This document shows, in pieces, positions 1 to 6,708 of a DNA stretch of 9,322 nt. The stretch comes from Candidatus Coatesiibacteriota bacterium. Its GTDB lineage: Bacteria; B130-G9. The DNA is taken from NCBI GenBank assembly GCA_003647755.1, contig QMNL01000040.1, positions 1 through 9,322 on the forward strand. The letters run 5' to 3'. Each line of letters begins with the position of its first letter. Position 1 is the first letter of the stretch. The notes beneath the pieces are model-generated. The model was not told the DNA's origin and did not search any database. It worked only from the letters and a program-made list of their open reading frames with translations. Made by a program: the position numbers and the translations under genes.

Positions 1-513
1 CACTTCTACCCACTGGCGGAAGCGTTCCCGTGCCTCAAGGGTGTGGCTCTTTTCGACAGGCATGACAAAAGCCCTGCTGATGAGAAGGGGCTCGTATGGT
101 TGATGTGGAAGCAGCGCGAGATCGAGAGCTATCTCTGCTACCCGGAGGTGCTCATCGCCTACGCTGAAAGCACGGCCAGAAAGGAGGCGCCGGGACCGTT
201 GTTCGAGGAGGTGGAGGTCAAACGCCGAAGAGAGACAATGCAGAAGGAGATCGCCACCCTGGAGGATGCGATGAAAACACTCAAAAGGGGCTCGCCCTGG
301 GATGGGGAGATGAAGGTCAGCGACGACTTCCTGACGCCTCTATTCGAGAACTACCACGAGAAACTCGGGCTTTACAATGAGATGCCGAAGCGATCGTTTC
401 ATGAGCTGGTGGAGTTCGTGCCAGTCGAGAAGCTCTCAGGGGAGGTGAAAGAGAAGCTCGACGCGATAGCCGAGGTGGTGAAACAAGCCCGCCCTGTATC
501 CGAAGCTGGGTAG
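1..513 (+). CDS. C-terminal part of an OLD/AAA-type ATPase with TOPRIM-like domain (5' end outside window)
   Basis: The reading frame is open from the first base of the window to the TAG at 511-513, so the gene starts upstream; the GTG at 43 is only an internal codon. The visible 170 codons begin with a segment containing VALFDRHD, followed about 20 residues later by WKQREIESYLCYPEVL. A hydrophobic strand ending in an acidic D-x-x-D, then an R-E-I-E-x-Y-L helix with PEVL, is typical of the TOPRIM nuclease half of OLD-family and related AAA ATPases, in which an N-terminal ABC-like ATPase precedes a metal-dependent TOPRIM domain. The rest is charged and helical (EEVEVKRRRETMQKEIATLEDAM), with no membrane segment. 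Such proteins occur as phage-defence nucleases (GajA, OLD) and as orphan ATPases; no UvrD-like GajB partner follows. The ATPase half is not visible, so the family call rests on the TOPRIM-like motifs alone. Confidence 0.6.
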   Translation, partial: HFYPLAEAFPCLKGVALFDRHDKSPADEKGLVWLMWKQREIESYLCYPEVLIAYAESTARKEAPGPLFEEVEVKRRRETMQKEIATLEDAMKTLKRGSPWDGEMKVSDDFLTPLFENYHEKLGLYNEMPKRSFHELVEFVPVEKLSGEVKEKLDAIAEVVKQARPVSEAG

Positions 514-520
514 GCCACCC

Positions 521-767
521 CTATTCAAGCTTGAACGTGATTTGCTGAGATTGACGCTTGCCGCCGAGGATGAGGCGGTTGATCTGTAGAGTCGATCGCT
601 GATGCAACTAGCTGGCCAAGGCGGTACTGCACGACATCGCGAATGAAGAGTGCGTCCACGCGGGTGAGTTCCAGCGGCTCATCAATATCTTGGCGCCGGA
701 TGAGGAGGAGTTTTTGGCAGAGGGGGCTGAGGAGGTCAACGAGATGGCGTCCGACCTCGAGGGATAG
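521..767 (+). pseudogene. Decayed ferritin-like / rubrerythrin-type gene (related to encapsulin-associated ferritin-like domains), two frameshifts
   Basis: Three consecutive reading frames join into one recognisable ferritin-like four-helix protein. Frame one (521-588) gives LFKLERDLLRLTLAAEDEAVDL and stops at TAG 587. Frame two (589-612) gives ESIADATS. Frame three (about 612-767) gives LAKAVLHDIANEECVHAGEF, then a tail rich in acidic residues (APDEEEFLAEGAEEV) ending at TAG 765-767. Together they keep the first helix glutamate (AAEDEAVDLY-E) and the second metal motif E-x-x-H in NEECVHAGEF, the pattern of di-iron ferritin-like domains such as the N-terminal domain of archaeal encapsulin fusions and small rubrerythrins. 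One base is missing near 588, and a few bases (not a multiple of three) near 612. No ATG, GTG or TTG sits at a sensible N-terminus. The remnant lies 7 bp after the upstream stop codon and ends 5 bp before the convergent UbiA gene. An oxidative-stress or iron-storage role is likely for the ancestor. Assembly error is possible but would need two indels plus a lost start. Confidence 0.72.
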
Positions 768-772
768 CCCTG

Positions 773-1678
773 CTAGGGGGGAGGTTGTGTTGAATGCACC
801 CCTGGCCAATAGACCAGCGTCAAGATGCAGACTATCCAGAGCAAGATGTCGATTATCAGCGGCGTGTCCTCGAGGAGAATCTGAGCCGGGCTGCCACCCA
901 TCTCCTTCCGATAGACGATATAAAGATAGCGGAAAAGGCCGTAGAGGACGAAAGGTATCGTGATGAAAAGGTATCTCGTCCCGAACTTCCTCGCGATCTC
1001 CGGTGAGACCGTATAGAGCGAGTAAGCCATGAGCGTCGCCGCTGTAACGATACTAATCATCTGGTCGAGCAGCTGAGGGGTGTATTCCTTCAAAATGAAA
1101 CGATGAGCGGCCGCGTTGTTTCCGAGGCTCACAAGCTCGTGGCGGCGCTTGGCGATTGCCAGGAAGAGCGACAGGAAGATCGTGCAGGCAATGAGCCAGC
1201 TGGAGAACTCAACGTTGATGACGATGGCGCCGGCCAGGGCGCGGATGACGAAGCCAGCGGAGATGGTCATGATGTCCAGCAGGACGATGTGCTTCAGGAT
1301 GTATGAATAGGCTATCATCACTGCGAGGTATAGAGCTGAGACAATGCCGAAGCCTGTGGAGAGCCAGAAGCTAACGACCAGCGCAATTGCGGCGAGGGCA
1401 GAGGCCGCGAGGATGGCGAATGATGGCGAGAGAGCTCCCGACGCGATCGGACGATACCGCTTCTTGGGGTGCTTCTTGTCTTCCTCGATGTCGGTAACAT
1501 CGTTTACGACATAAACAAATCCAGAAAGGACGCAGAAGACCAGAAAACCGAGAAATGACCTCACGAGCAAATCCGCATCGAAGAGGTGCTTTGAGAAGGC
1601 GATGCCGCCGAAAAGCAGGACGTTCTTAGTCCAGTGCTTCGGCCGCATCGCCTGGAAAAATAATATAGATCTTGTCAT
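773..1678 (-). CDS. UbiA-family polyprenyl-phosphate phosphoribosyltransferase (decaprenyl-phosphate phosphoribosyltransferase-like)
   Basis: This integral membrane protein of 301 residues belongs to the UbiA superfamily. The first Asp-rich motif N-D-x-x-D-x-x-x-D is intact at residues 59-67 (NDVTDIEED), followed by HPKKRYRPIASG (70-81). The second conserved loop, YSYILKHIVLLD with AGFVIRALAGA behind it, spans 124-151. The rest is mostly hydrophobic, consistent with about eight to nine membrane helices. The opening MRPKHWTKNVLLFGGI and the KKRYRPIASG loop are characteristic of the DPPR-synthase branch (Rv3806c-like), which transfers 5-phosphoribose from PRPP to a polyprenyl phosphate, rather than of quinone or heme branches. 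It is the last gene of the minus-strand unit, 29 bp after the HAD phosphatase gene, which could act on its product. The ATG at 1678 gives the family N-terminus, although no strong Shine-Dalgarno is seen. Family call is firm; the exact prenyl acceptor and sugar are inferred. Confidence 0.88.
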   Translation of the reverse strand: MTRSILFFQAMRPKHWTKNVLLFGGIAFSKHLFDADLLVRSFLGFLVFCVLSGFVYVVNDVTDIEEDKKHPKKRYRPIASGALSPSFAILAASALAAIALVVSFWLSTGFGIVSALYLAVMIAYSYILKHIVLLDIMTISAGFVIRALAGAIVINVEFSSWLIACTIFLSLFLAIAKRRHELVSLGNNAAAHRFILKEYTPQLLDQMISIVTAATLMAYSLYTVSPEIARKFGTRYLFITIPFVLYGLFRYLYIVYRKEMGGSPAQILLEDTPLIIDILLWIVCILTLVYWPGVHSTQPPP

Positions 1679-1707
1679 TTTACTGTCTGATGCACCCTAT
1701 GCTGCAA

Positions 1708-2451
1708 CTAGTTGAGAATCGCCAACAGCTCTTTGATGTTCCCTATTGTATAATCAGCCTGCCCTCTGTCCACCTCTTGCCTTCGATAATGTCTCTGCTG
1801 GCGGCACAGAACCGTTAGCATCCCGATACTGGCCGCCGGCACGATGTCCCAGTCAATCCTGTCCCCCACGAGCGCCGCTTGATGAGGCCGAACGCCAGCC
1901 ATCTCGCAAGCCATGCGGTACAACGCTGCGTCAGGCTTGTGAAGACCAACCTCGTCGGAAATCACAACATAGTCAAAACCGACCAGGCCAGCCTCCCTAA
2001 GCTGCGTCCTCTGCATCTGTCCATCGCCCTCCGTGATGATACCGAGGGCGTAGCGCTTCCCGAGCTCGGCCAGCACCTCCGCCGTCCCCGGATAGAGCCT
2101 GAGCCCCTCCCGCCTATAGCGCGTGTAAACCTCGCCGACATCCTTAAAGCGCTCGACGAGCCCAGGACCCAGGCTCCTCAAGAACTTCTCGGTTCGCGCC
2201 CTCCGGTCCTTGAGAAGCGTTCGCGGGATCTCCCCCCTTGCGTCCTTCTCCTCCAACTCGGCCAAAAAATCCCACTGAGCACGCAGGAAGCTCTCAAGGT
2301 CCAGTGGGCATATATCCTTTATCCCCTCCCACAACTTGGCGGCCGCATAATCAACCGATGCCTCGTAGTCGGTGAGCGTTCCGTCAAGGTCAAAGAATAT
2401 CACCTTCAACTCAGATATCCGCGACTTGCTGACCAATTCTTCTCCCGCCAT
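1708..2451 (-). CDS. HAD-superfamily subfamily IA hydrolase (phosphatase)
   Basis: This soluble protein of 247 residues has all four HAD motifs: motif I FFDLDGTLTD with nucleophile D21 and acid/base D23; motif II ending IIT with T140; motif III K172 in LHKPD; motif IV VGDRIDWDI with D197 and D202. The helical cap lies between motifs I and II (about residues 30-120), as in subfamily IA (YjjG/phosphoglycolate phosphatase-like). The family hydrolyses small phosphate monoesters; the sequence does not show which. It starts 19 bp after the glycosyltransferase stop and ends 29 bp before the UbiA gene. A GAGG box five to six bases upstream of the ATG (TTGAGGCAGA-ATG) supports the start. Its place beside a polyprenyl-phosphate phosphoribosyltransferase raises the idea that it removes the 5-phosphate from the lipid-linked phosphoribose, a step assigned in mycobacteria to an unrelated PAP2-type enzyme. 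That role is inference. Confidence 0.85.
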   Translation of the reverse strand: MAGEELVSKSRISELKVIFFDLDGTLTDYEASVDYAAAKLWEGIKDICPLDLESFLRAQWDFLAELEEKDARGEIPRTLLKDRRARTEKFLRSLGPGLVERFKDVGEVYTRYRREGLRLYPGTAEVLAELGKRYALGIITEGDGQMQRTQLREAGLVGFDYVVISDEVGLHKPDAALYRMACEMAGVRPHQAALVGDRIDWDIVPAASIGMLTVLCRQQRHYRRQEVDRGQADYTIGNIKELLAILN

Positions 2452-2470
2452 TCTGCCTCAAGCAACCACG

Positions 2471-3649
2471 TTATATGTTAGCAACGAGCTCCTTCAGAAA
2501 CGAGGCGAGCTTCTCCGCACGCTTCAAAAACGTATATCGTCTCGCAGTTTCAAGACCATTTGTCCTGAGATCAAGCGCCAGTTGCGAGTCAAATGCAATT
2601 GTCTTAATGCCATCTGCGAGGGCTTCCGCATCGTCCGGCCTAACGAGATAGGCGTTATGTCGATGGCGAAGCACCTCTCGCAGGGCGGGAACATCGCTCG
2701 CAACAACTGGTATCCCAGCCGCCATATACTGAAATAGCTTCAAGGGACAGGTGAAAAACGTGGGTTCCGAAGAGTGCCGCGCTGGCAGCGGTATCACGGC
2801 CGCCGTGAAGTCGTTCGCGACAAGGAAGGGCATGACCTCGCGAGGCGCAAGATAGCCAGTGAAGGAGAGCCTCTCCGCCGGGAGTGATTCTACACTGTGG
2901 GGGAGTTTTGGATCGGCCGCACCGACAACGATAAGTTCAAAACCCTCAAGATAGCGCAGCGATTCGAGAAGCGTCTCCGTGCCCTTCCAGCCACCCATAC
3001 TGCCCACATACACGATTCGTAAGGCGCCTGAGTCGCTTCGGCCCTCCGCTGTTTTCTTGTTTGCTGCTTCGGGTATCACCGGCTCCGGCCCACCGTTCCT
3101 TGCGACAATTACATTCTGGTCCCGGCCAAACAGGGTCCTGCTCAGAGCTGCCGTGGCATCAGAGGTGCAGACAACTCCGGCCGATGTATCGAAGACCTCG
3201 CTCTCCGCCCTGAACGTGCGCATCTCTCTGCGGCGAGTTCGCCTCGGCGATAGCCCTGCCAGCCTCGCCTCGTCCGAGACCACCATAAACGCTATCTTGT
3301 GCGCCTCGTAAACAAGTGGCGTTTTTGTGCTCCTGCTCAAGGGGAGGAGCTTTCGCGCCGTTCTGAGGTTCCTGGAGTAGAGAAGGGGCTCGCCCGGGGA
3401 GCTCCGTCTCAGTAAATCTCGGACTGTATGTCGCATGCCTGCATTCGCCTTACCGCTGATCGTCATGTTCGCGGGCAGGACGAGGCCATAAAATTCCGCG
3501 ATGTCTGCCGGGGTCTTGAGAGTGAGCCGATCGACTACGAGGTGAACCGTGATCTTCTGCTTCGCGAGACCGACGCAAGTCTCCAGCACCTGAATCGACC
3601 TTGCCTTTCTCTCAGGAAGCGTAACCTCATGCACGTAGATGATCGGCAT
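2471..3649 (-). CDS. GT4-family (GT-B fold) glycosyltransferase
   Basis: The protein has 392 residues and two Rossmann-like halves. The N-terminal acceptor domain holds the conserved PLVYEAHKI (residues 112-119), and the linker region has VVCTSDA and VARNGGP. The C-terminal donor domain starts with RIVYVGSMGGWKGTETLLES (211-230), continues with FTGYLAPREVMPFL (263-276), and has the donor-site segment CPLKLFQYMAAGIPVVASDV (301-320). These are hallmarks of family 4 retaining transferases that use nucleotide sugars. In many relatives the donor segment reads LFEYMAAG; here the glutamate is glutamine (Q307). No signal peptide or membrane helix is seen, so it is probably a peripheral cytoplasmic enzyme. 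It starts only 6 bp after the PilM-like gene stops and is followed 19 bp later by the HAD gene, so it is almost certainly co-transcribed with both. Substrate cannot be told. It probably adds a sugar to a surface glycan or a pilin-linked glycan. Confidence 0.87.
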   Translation of the reverse strand: MPIIYVHEVTLPERKARSIQVLETCVGLAKQKITVHLVVDRLTLKTPADIAEFYGLVLPANMTISGKANAGMRHTVRDLLRRSSPGEPLLYSRNLRTARKLLPLSRSTKTPLVYEAHKIAFMVVSDEARLAGLSPRRTRRREMRTFRAESEVFDTSAGVVCTSDATAALSRTLFGRDQNVIVARNGGPEPVIPEAANKKTAEGRSDSGALRIVYVGSMGGWKGTETLLESLRYLEGFELIVVGAADPKLPHSVESLPAERLSFTGYLAPREVMPFLVANDFTAAVIPLPARHSSEPTFFTCPLKLFQYMAAGIPVVASDVPALREVLRHRHNAYLVRPDDAEALADGIKTIAFDSQLALDLRTNGLETARRYTFLKRAEKLASFLKELVANI

Positions 3650-3655
3650 GGTCGG

Positions 3656-4804
3656 TCAATGACCCAAGAGTCGCCTGTGCCCCGGTAGCGCTGAACGCGA
3701 ATTGCTGCCGTATTCGGTGCTTACGTACCTCGCCCTCAACGCAAGCCCCATTGCGACCGCAAAGAGGGTTGATGCGGGTGGCATTGGAATCTTTGAAAGA
3801 CTCCTACACCGGTGAGGTAGCCCAACAAATGGGTTCAGCGCTGTAACTCCATATCTGAACAGCGGCGACAGGGCGTCAAGGATACATGGGATCGCCGCCC
3901 CTCCGCCGCAAACGAGCATTCTATCGAAGAACCATGTTTGTGAGTTGAGCCTGGCTCGCCAAATGAGGTCCTTGATCCGCGTAATAAAGGCACTTATTTC
4001 GCTTTGAACGTTTTTTATCGCATACTCCGGCGCCAGGCCTGCTGCCTCATGGCCGGACAGCAGGGAGACTGCCGGCCAAAGCGCAATCCCCAGCCTCTGT
4101 TGAAGAGCGGAGATGATAAACCGGCAGCCGATGTCCATCTCCTCATAAAAGAGGAACTCGCCCTTCTTGAGCAGGACTATCTTCGTCAACGCCTCGCCGA
4201 TGTCCAGAATCCCTATGAGCTCGTCCTCGGAGCGCAGAGATGCCCGCTGGTAACTCGCGGCCAGGGCAAGGCCGGCCGCCTCGAACTGGACAGGCGCCTT
4301 GTGAGACGACATTAAAACCTCATCATAAAAATCACAGATGGCCTCCCTTATCCCAACGAAAGCTACCTCGCTGCCCTCCGCACTCGGATTGAGGACCGGA
4401 TTAGTCGTGGTGAAGCCTGTGATGTATCCGTCCGCGTCTTCAGGCAAATACTGTTTCGCCTCAGCCTCAGCCGCCGACGCGACATCGCCCTGCGGGACGC
4501 CTCTTAAATCGATACGCTTCAGGACAACGTTGTGCCCGCCATAGACCCCCAGCGCTGACTGGGCCGCCCGCTTCATCCGACGCGGGAATATGTGTTTCAA
4601 AGTCCTGACCAGTAGTGTCCGACCAGGAACCTTGTCCTTTGATATCTCAATGCAGTAGCCGTCCGCCATCACCCGCCGCTGACGAGGCACGTAGTGAAGC
4701 TCAACGAGTTTCACCAAGTGGTGCCCTATGTCTATGCCGAACGTGCTGCCGCGCATCCCACCATTACTTATCGTCAATTCCCGGTTACAAACAAGCAAGA
4801 CCAC
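3656..4804 (-). CDS. pilM: PilM-like type IV pilus assembly ATPase (ASKHA fold)
   Basis: The actin-like nucleotide fold is clear: phosphate-1 loop FGIDIGHHLVKLVEL (residues 22-36 from the GTG at 4804), phosphate-2 loop GILDIGEALTKIVLLKKGEF (198-217) and adenosine motif VCGGGAAIPCI (298-308). Between them, VASAAEAEAKQYLPED (108-123) matches the PilM segment that normally reads as an E-x-E-A-x-x-Y-x-P pattern. PilM is a cytoplasmic ring protein that binds the N-terminus of PilN and links the pilus motor to the inner-membrane platform; GspL-like secretion proteins are the nearest alternative. The first 16 residues are atypical. The ATG at 4756 (M17) gives a conventional PilM N-terminus and 366 residues and is my preferred start, although its Shine-Dalgarno is poor too. 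No pilN, pilO, pilP or pilQ follows: the next gene, 6 bp on, is a glycosyltransferase. The C-terminal 25 residues are polar and variable. Confidence 0.82.
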   Translation of the reverse strand: MVLLVCNRELTISNGGMRGSTFGIDIGHHLVKLVELHYVPRQRRVMADGYCIEISKDKVPGRTLLVRTLKHIFPRRMKRAAQSALGVYGGHNVVLKRIDLRGVPQGDVASAAEAEAKQYLPEDADGYITGFTTTNPVLNPSAEGSEVAFVGIREAICDFYDEVLMSSHKAPVQFEAAGLALAASYQRASLRSEDELIGILDIGEALTKIVLLKKGEFLFYEEMDIGCRFIISALQQRLGIALWPAVSLLSGHEAAGLAPEYAIKNVQSEISAFITRIKDLIWRARLNSQTWFFDRMLVCGGGAAIPCILDALSPLFRYGVTALNPFVGLPHRCRSLSKIPMPPASTLFAVAMGLALRARYVSTEYGSNSRSALPGHRRLLGH

Positions 4805-4848
4805 GATACTTGATAAAGGGTGCAGTGAAAAGCACTTCCGAAATGCCG

Positions 4849-4863
4849 GGCGGTTGAACTGCC
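4849..4863. promoter_or_regulatory. Near-palindrome in the divergent pilM-like/flippase control region (possible operator)
   Basis: GGCGGTTGAACTGCC is an inverted repeat with one G-T mismatch in seven base pairs. It lies about 45 bp upstream of the pilM-like GTG, inside the roughly 235-bp divergent region. It abuts a weak minus-strand promoter candidate (TTGGCG at 4884-4889, 17-bp spacer, TATGGC at 4861-4866). A short dyad of this kind can be an operator for a dimeric regulator or can arise by chance. No run of T follows on either strand, so it is not an intrinsic terminator. Confidence 0.22.
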
Positions 4864-5002
4864 ATAATCAGGGATTCAGTAGCCGCCAAACATCAGGCCT
4901 CTCCTAACAACTCCACCTTTTCACATGCCCACTGCGAAACCCCCGGCCTTGCAACACATACCCCGTGCTTCCTCGAGCTGGGCAATGTTTGCACGCACCG
5001 CC

Positions 5003-5032
5003 TTGTCATCTTCTTAAACGATCTGGTATTTT
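5003..5032 (+). promoter_or_regulatory. Candidate sigma-70 promoter placed for leaderless flippase transcription
   Basis: TTGTCA (5003-5008; five of six consensus bases) is separated by 18 bp from TATTTT (5027-5032; four of six). Transcription starting six to eight bases after the -10 would begin at or just before the flippase ATG at 5040. That agrees with the absence of any Shine-Dalgarno in front of this ATG. The match is suggestive only. Confidence 0.3.
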
Positions 5033-5039
5033 GCAGATA

Positions 5040-6500
5040 ATGAACACTCCCCGAAAAACTGCAAAGAACTTCACCGCAGTCTTTCTCAGCGAGATACTCG
5101 GGAAACTGATCACCTTCTATGCCATAGTATTCTACCTCGCAAAATACTTCAGCAAAGAGCAATTTGGAGCCTACAACCAGGTCTTCGTGTTCATCTCCTT
5201 CGGCTTCCTGTTTGCCACCTTTGGGATGGATAGGATTGTCGTCCGCGAGATCGCCAAAACTCCGAAGCTTATCGGTCGAATAACCGGCTCTGCCCTTCTT
5301 GTCAAGGGCATCCTGGCGCTTACATCATTTGGGCTGGCAAACCTGGTTCTCTCCCTCGCAGGAGGTGTCCTCAACTACTCCCCCAAGCTGCTGGTCCTGA
5401 TACGCATCGCCTCGCTCGGCATACTCTTGTCGGTATTTTCCGTCTTCGGTGCCGTCCTTCACTACAGGCTCAGACTCGGCCAGCGCAGTGTGGCGACCGT
5501 GGCCGCAAGGCTTCTCGCAGCCGGGGCAATGATCGCCCTGGTCGCTCTGCATGCACCGCTTCACTGGTTCGTCGTGGCTGGCCTTCTGTTGGGCGTGCCC
5601 GGCGCCCTGCTGGGCGTCCCTGAGGCCCTGCTCCTCTATATCTTCTATCGAAGAGGTGGCAAAGAATCACTCGGCATCAACATCAGCACCTGCGCGAAGC
5701 TCGTCAAACAAGCCGCCCCAATTGCCCTGTGCGATATCTTCATCATCACCTACGCCAGAGTCGACCAGATCATGCTCCAAGGTATGCTCGGTAAAGAATC
5801 ACTCGTCGGGATATACAACTTCGCCACACGATTCGCAGAAGTGTTGCGCATTATCCCTCTCGCCTTTATGGCATCCATATTCCCCTCGCTCTGCAGGGCC
5901 TACGAGCAGAAGCGCGCCTCATTCGAGGAGGCATACCGCCGCTCGTTCAAATACATGAGCCTTATCTGCATCCCGGTCGCTTTTGCCAGCATACTCCTCT
6001 CCAAGCCGCTCATCCTCGCTGTAAACGGGAAATACGTCGCAGGCGCACCGATACTGACCATCCTGCTCTTCGCCGAGGTGTTTGTCTTCCTGGGCATCGT
6101 CAACAACAGGCTCCTGGTCTCCTCAGGACGCCAGACGCTGGACATCCTGTTCACGGGCGCCTCCGCCGCAATTAACATCGTGCTGAACCTTCTCTTGATA
6201 GGCCGGCTCGGCATGGCCGGCGCAGCGCTCGCCTCGCTTGTAGCCTACGCTACCGGGCCCATCCTTGGCCTACTCATCCCGTTCACGAGACCCTTTTCGA
6301 TGGCGATGTTCAGGGCATCGCTCAAGCCGACCGGCGCAGCGTCCATCATGCTCCTGGCAATCTGGCTTTCAGCCGACCGGTTAGGGCTTTTGGCCTCGGC
6401 AGCGCTTGGCGCCGCGGTCTATCTTGGCGCGATCGCGCTCGTTCGGGGACTCGACAGGGAGGATGCCACACTCATCAGGAGCGTTTTTCACAAGGCGTGA
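5040..6500 (+). CDS. Wzx-type polysaccharide flippase (MOP/MATE-like membrane exporter)
   Basis: The protein has 486 residues from the ATG at 5040 and is hydrophobic throughout, with about 12-14 predicted membrane spans. The N-terminus, with ILGKLITFYAIVFYLAKYF and then FGAYNQVFVFISFGFLFATF, matches the opening helices of the polysaccharide biosynthesis/flippase family (PST/Wzx branch of the MOP superfamily). The family moves undecaprenyl-linked oligosaccharides across the inner membrane. ARVDQIMLQGMLGKESLVGIY (about residues 240-260) is the conserved middle segment of the family. An in-frame GTG at 4965 would add 25 polar, Cys-rich residues unlike any family N-terminus, so I reject it. It is transcribed away from the glycosyltransferase/UbiA unit across a shared control region, so both probably serve the same cell-surface glycan. 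A short tandem repeat lies near residues 183-196. Substrate specificity cannot be read from the sequence. Confidence 0.88.
   Translation: MNTPRKTAKNFTAVFLSEILGKLITFYAIVFYLAKYFSKEQFGAYNQVFVFISFGFLFATFGMDRIVVREIAKTPKLIGRITGSALLVKGILALTSFGLANLVLSLAGGVLNYSPKLLVLIRIASLGILLSVFSVFGAVLHYRLRLGQRSVATVAARLLAAGAMIALVALHAPLHWFVVAGLLLGVPGALLGVPEALLLYIFYRRGGKESLGINISTCAKLVKQAAPIALCDIFIITYARVDQIMLQGMLGKESLVGIYNFATRFAEVLRIIPLAFMASIFPSLCRAYEQKRASFEEAYRRSFKYMSLICIPVAFASILLSKPLILAVNGKYVAGAPILTILLFAEVFVFLGIVNNRLLVSSGRQTLDILFTGASAAINIVLNLLLIGRLGMAGAALASLVAYATGPILGLLIPFTRPFSMAMFRASLKPTGAASIMLLAIWLSADRLGLLASAALGAAVYLGAIALVRGLDREDATLIRSVFHKA
5586..5627 (+). repeat. Tandem 21-bp repeat inside the flippase gene
   Basis: Two adjacent 21-bp units (5586-5606 and 5607-5627) match at 16 of 21 bases and encode LLGVPGA then LLGVPEA, in a membrane span near residues 183-196. 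The units are in frame, so the gene stays open. Most of the mismatches are silent, which suggests an old internal duplication rather than a recent slip. Confidence 0.55.
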
Positions 6501-6552
6501 CCGGATTACCGGGCGATGTTGGAGTCTCTCCGCAGATTCAGGGAGTGGAGTG

Positions 6553-6708
6553 ATGGCGAAACAGCGGTATTCACCCGAAGGTCGATATGGCCCGCAGGGC
6601 TCGTATCATGTCTGGCCGGAGCTCTTCCAGCAAAACGGGGAGTCGATCTCGCGGGTTGTTGGGCAGGCTTTGGGGCTATATATTCTCCATTTTGGAGGTG
6701 TGATATAG
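6553..6708 (+). CDS. Possible small ORF (51 codons) translationally coupled to queC
   Basis: An ATG at 6553 is preceded by a purine-rich GGGAGTGGAG stretch (6541-6550) that can serve as ribosome binding site. The frame runs 51 codons to TAG 6706-6708, with its stop directly abutting the queC ATG at 6709. The product begins MAKQRYSPEGRYGPQGSYHV and ends GQALGLYILHFGGVI: a polar, Gly/Tyr-rich start and a short hydrophobic end, with no family I recognise. The queC ribosome binding site and the hairpin that masks it lie inside the last codons, which would make this a translated leader. Against it: short length, no known homologue, and a competing open frame from 6516. If it is not a gene, 6501-6708 is a 208-bp leader. 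Confidence 0.4.
   Translation: MAKQRYSPEGRYGPQGSYHVWPELFQQNGESISRVVGQALGLYILHFGGVI
6684..6698 (+). promoter_or_regulatory. Hairpin sequestering the queC Shine-Dalgarno
   Basis: CTCCA (6685-6689) pairs perfectly with TGGAG (6693-6697) around a TTT loop, and a T-G wobble (6684/6698) can extend the stem. The 3' arm contains most of the strong queC ribosome binding site GGAGGTG (6694-6700), which lies 8 bases before the ATG. In RNA the stem would hide that site. Ribosomes finishing the upstream small ORF at 6706 would melt it, giving translational coupling. I see no preQ1-I, II or III aptamer pattern in 6501-6708, so direct ligand control is not supported. Confidence 0.45.

Noticed and set aside
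768..778. CCCT-GCT-AGGG mini-hairpin between the ferritin-like remnant and the UbiA gene
   Set aside because: Only four base pairs and no T-run on either strand, so it cannot be supported as a terminator.
4965..5039. In-frame GTG extending the flippase by 25 residues
   Set aside because: The extension is polar and Cys/Pro/His-rich, unlike flippase N-termini, while the ATG at 5040 gives the normal start.
5661..5805. Exact 13-bp repeat AAAGAATCACTCG at 5661-5673 and 5793-5805
   Set aside because: Both copies encode GKESL within the flippase in the same frame. They are 132 bp apart, with no wider similarity, so probably chance.
6501..6708. preQ1 riboswitch in front of queC
   Set aside because: None of the conserved preQ1-I, II or III core strings is visible by eye; only the small Shine-Dalgarno hairpin can be supported.
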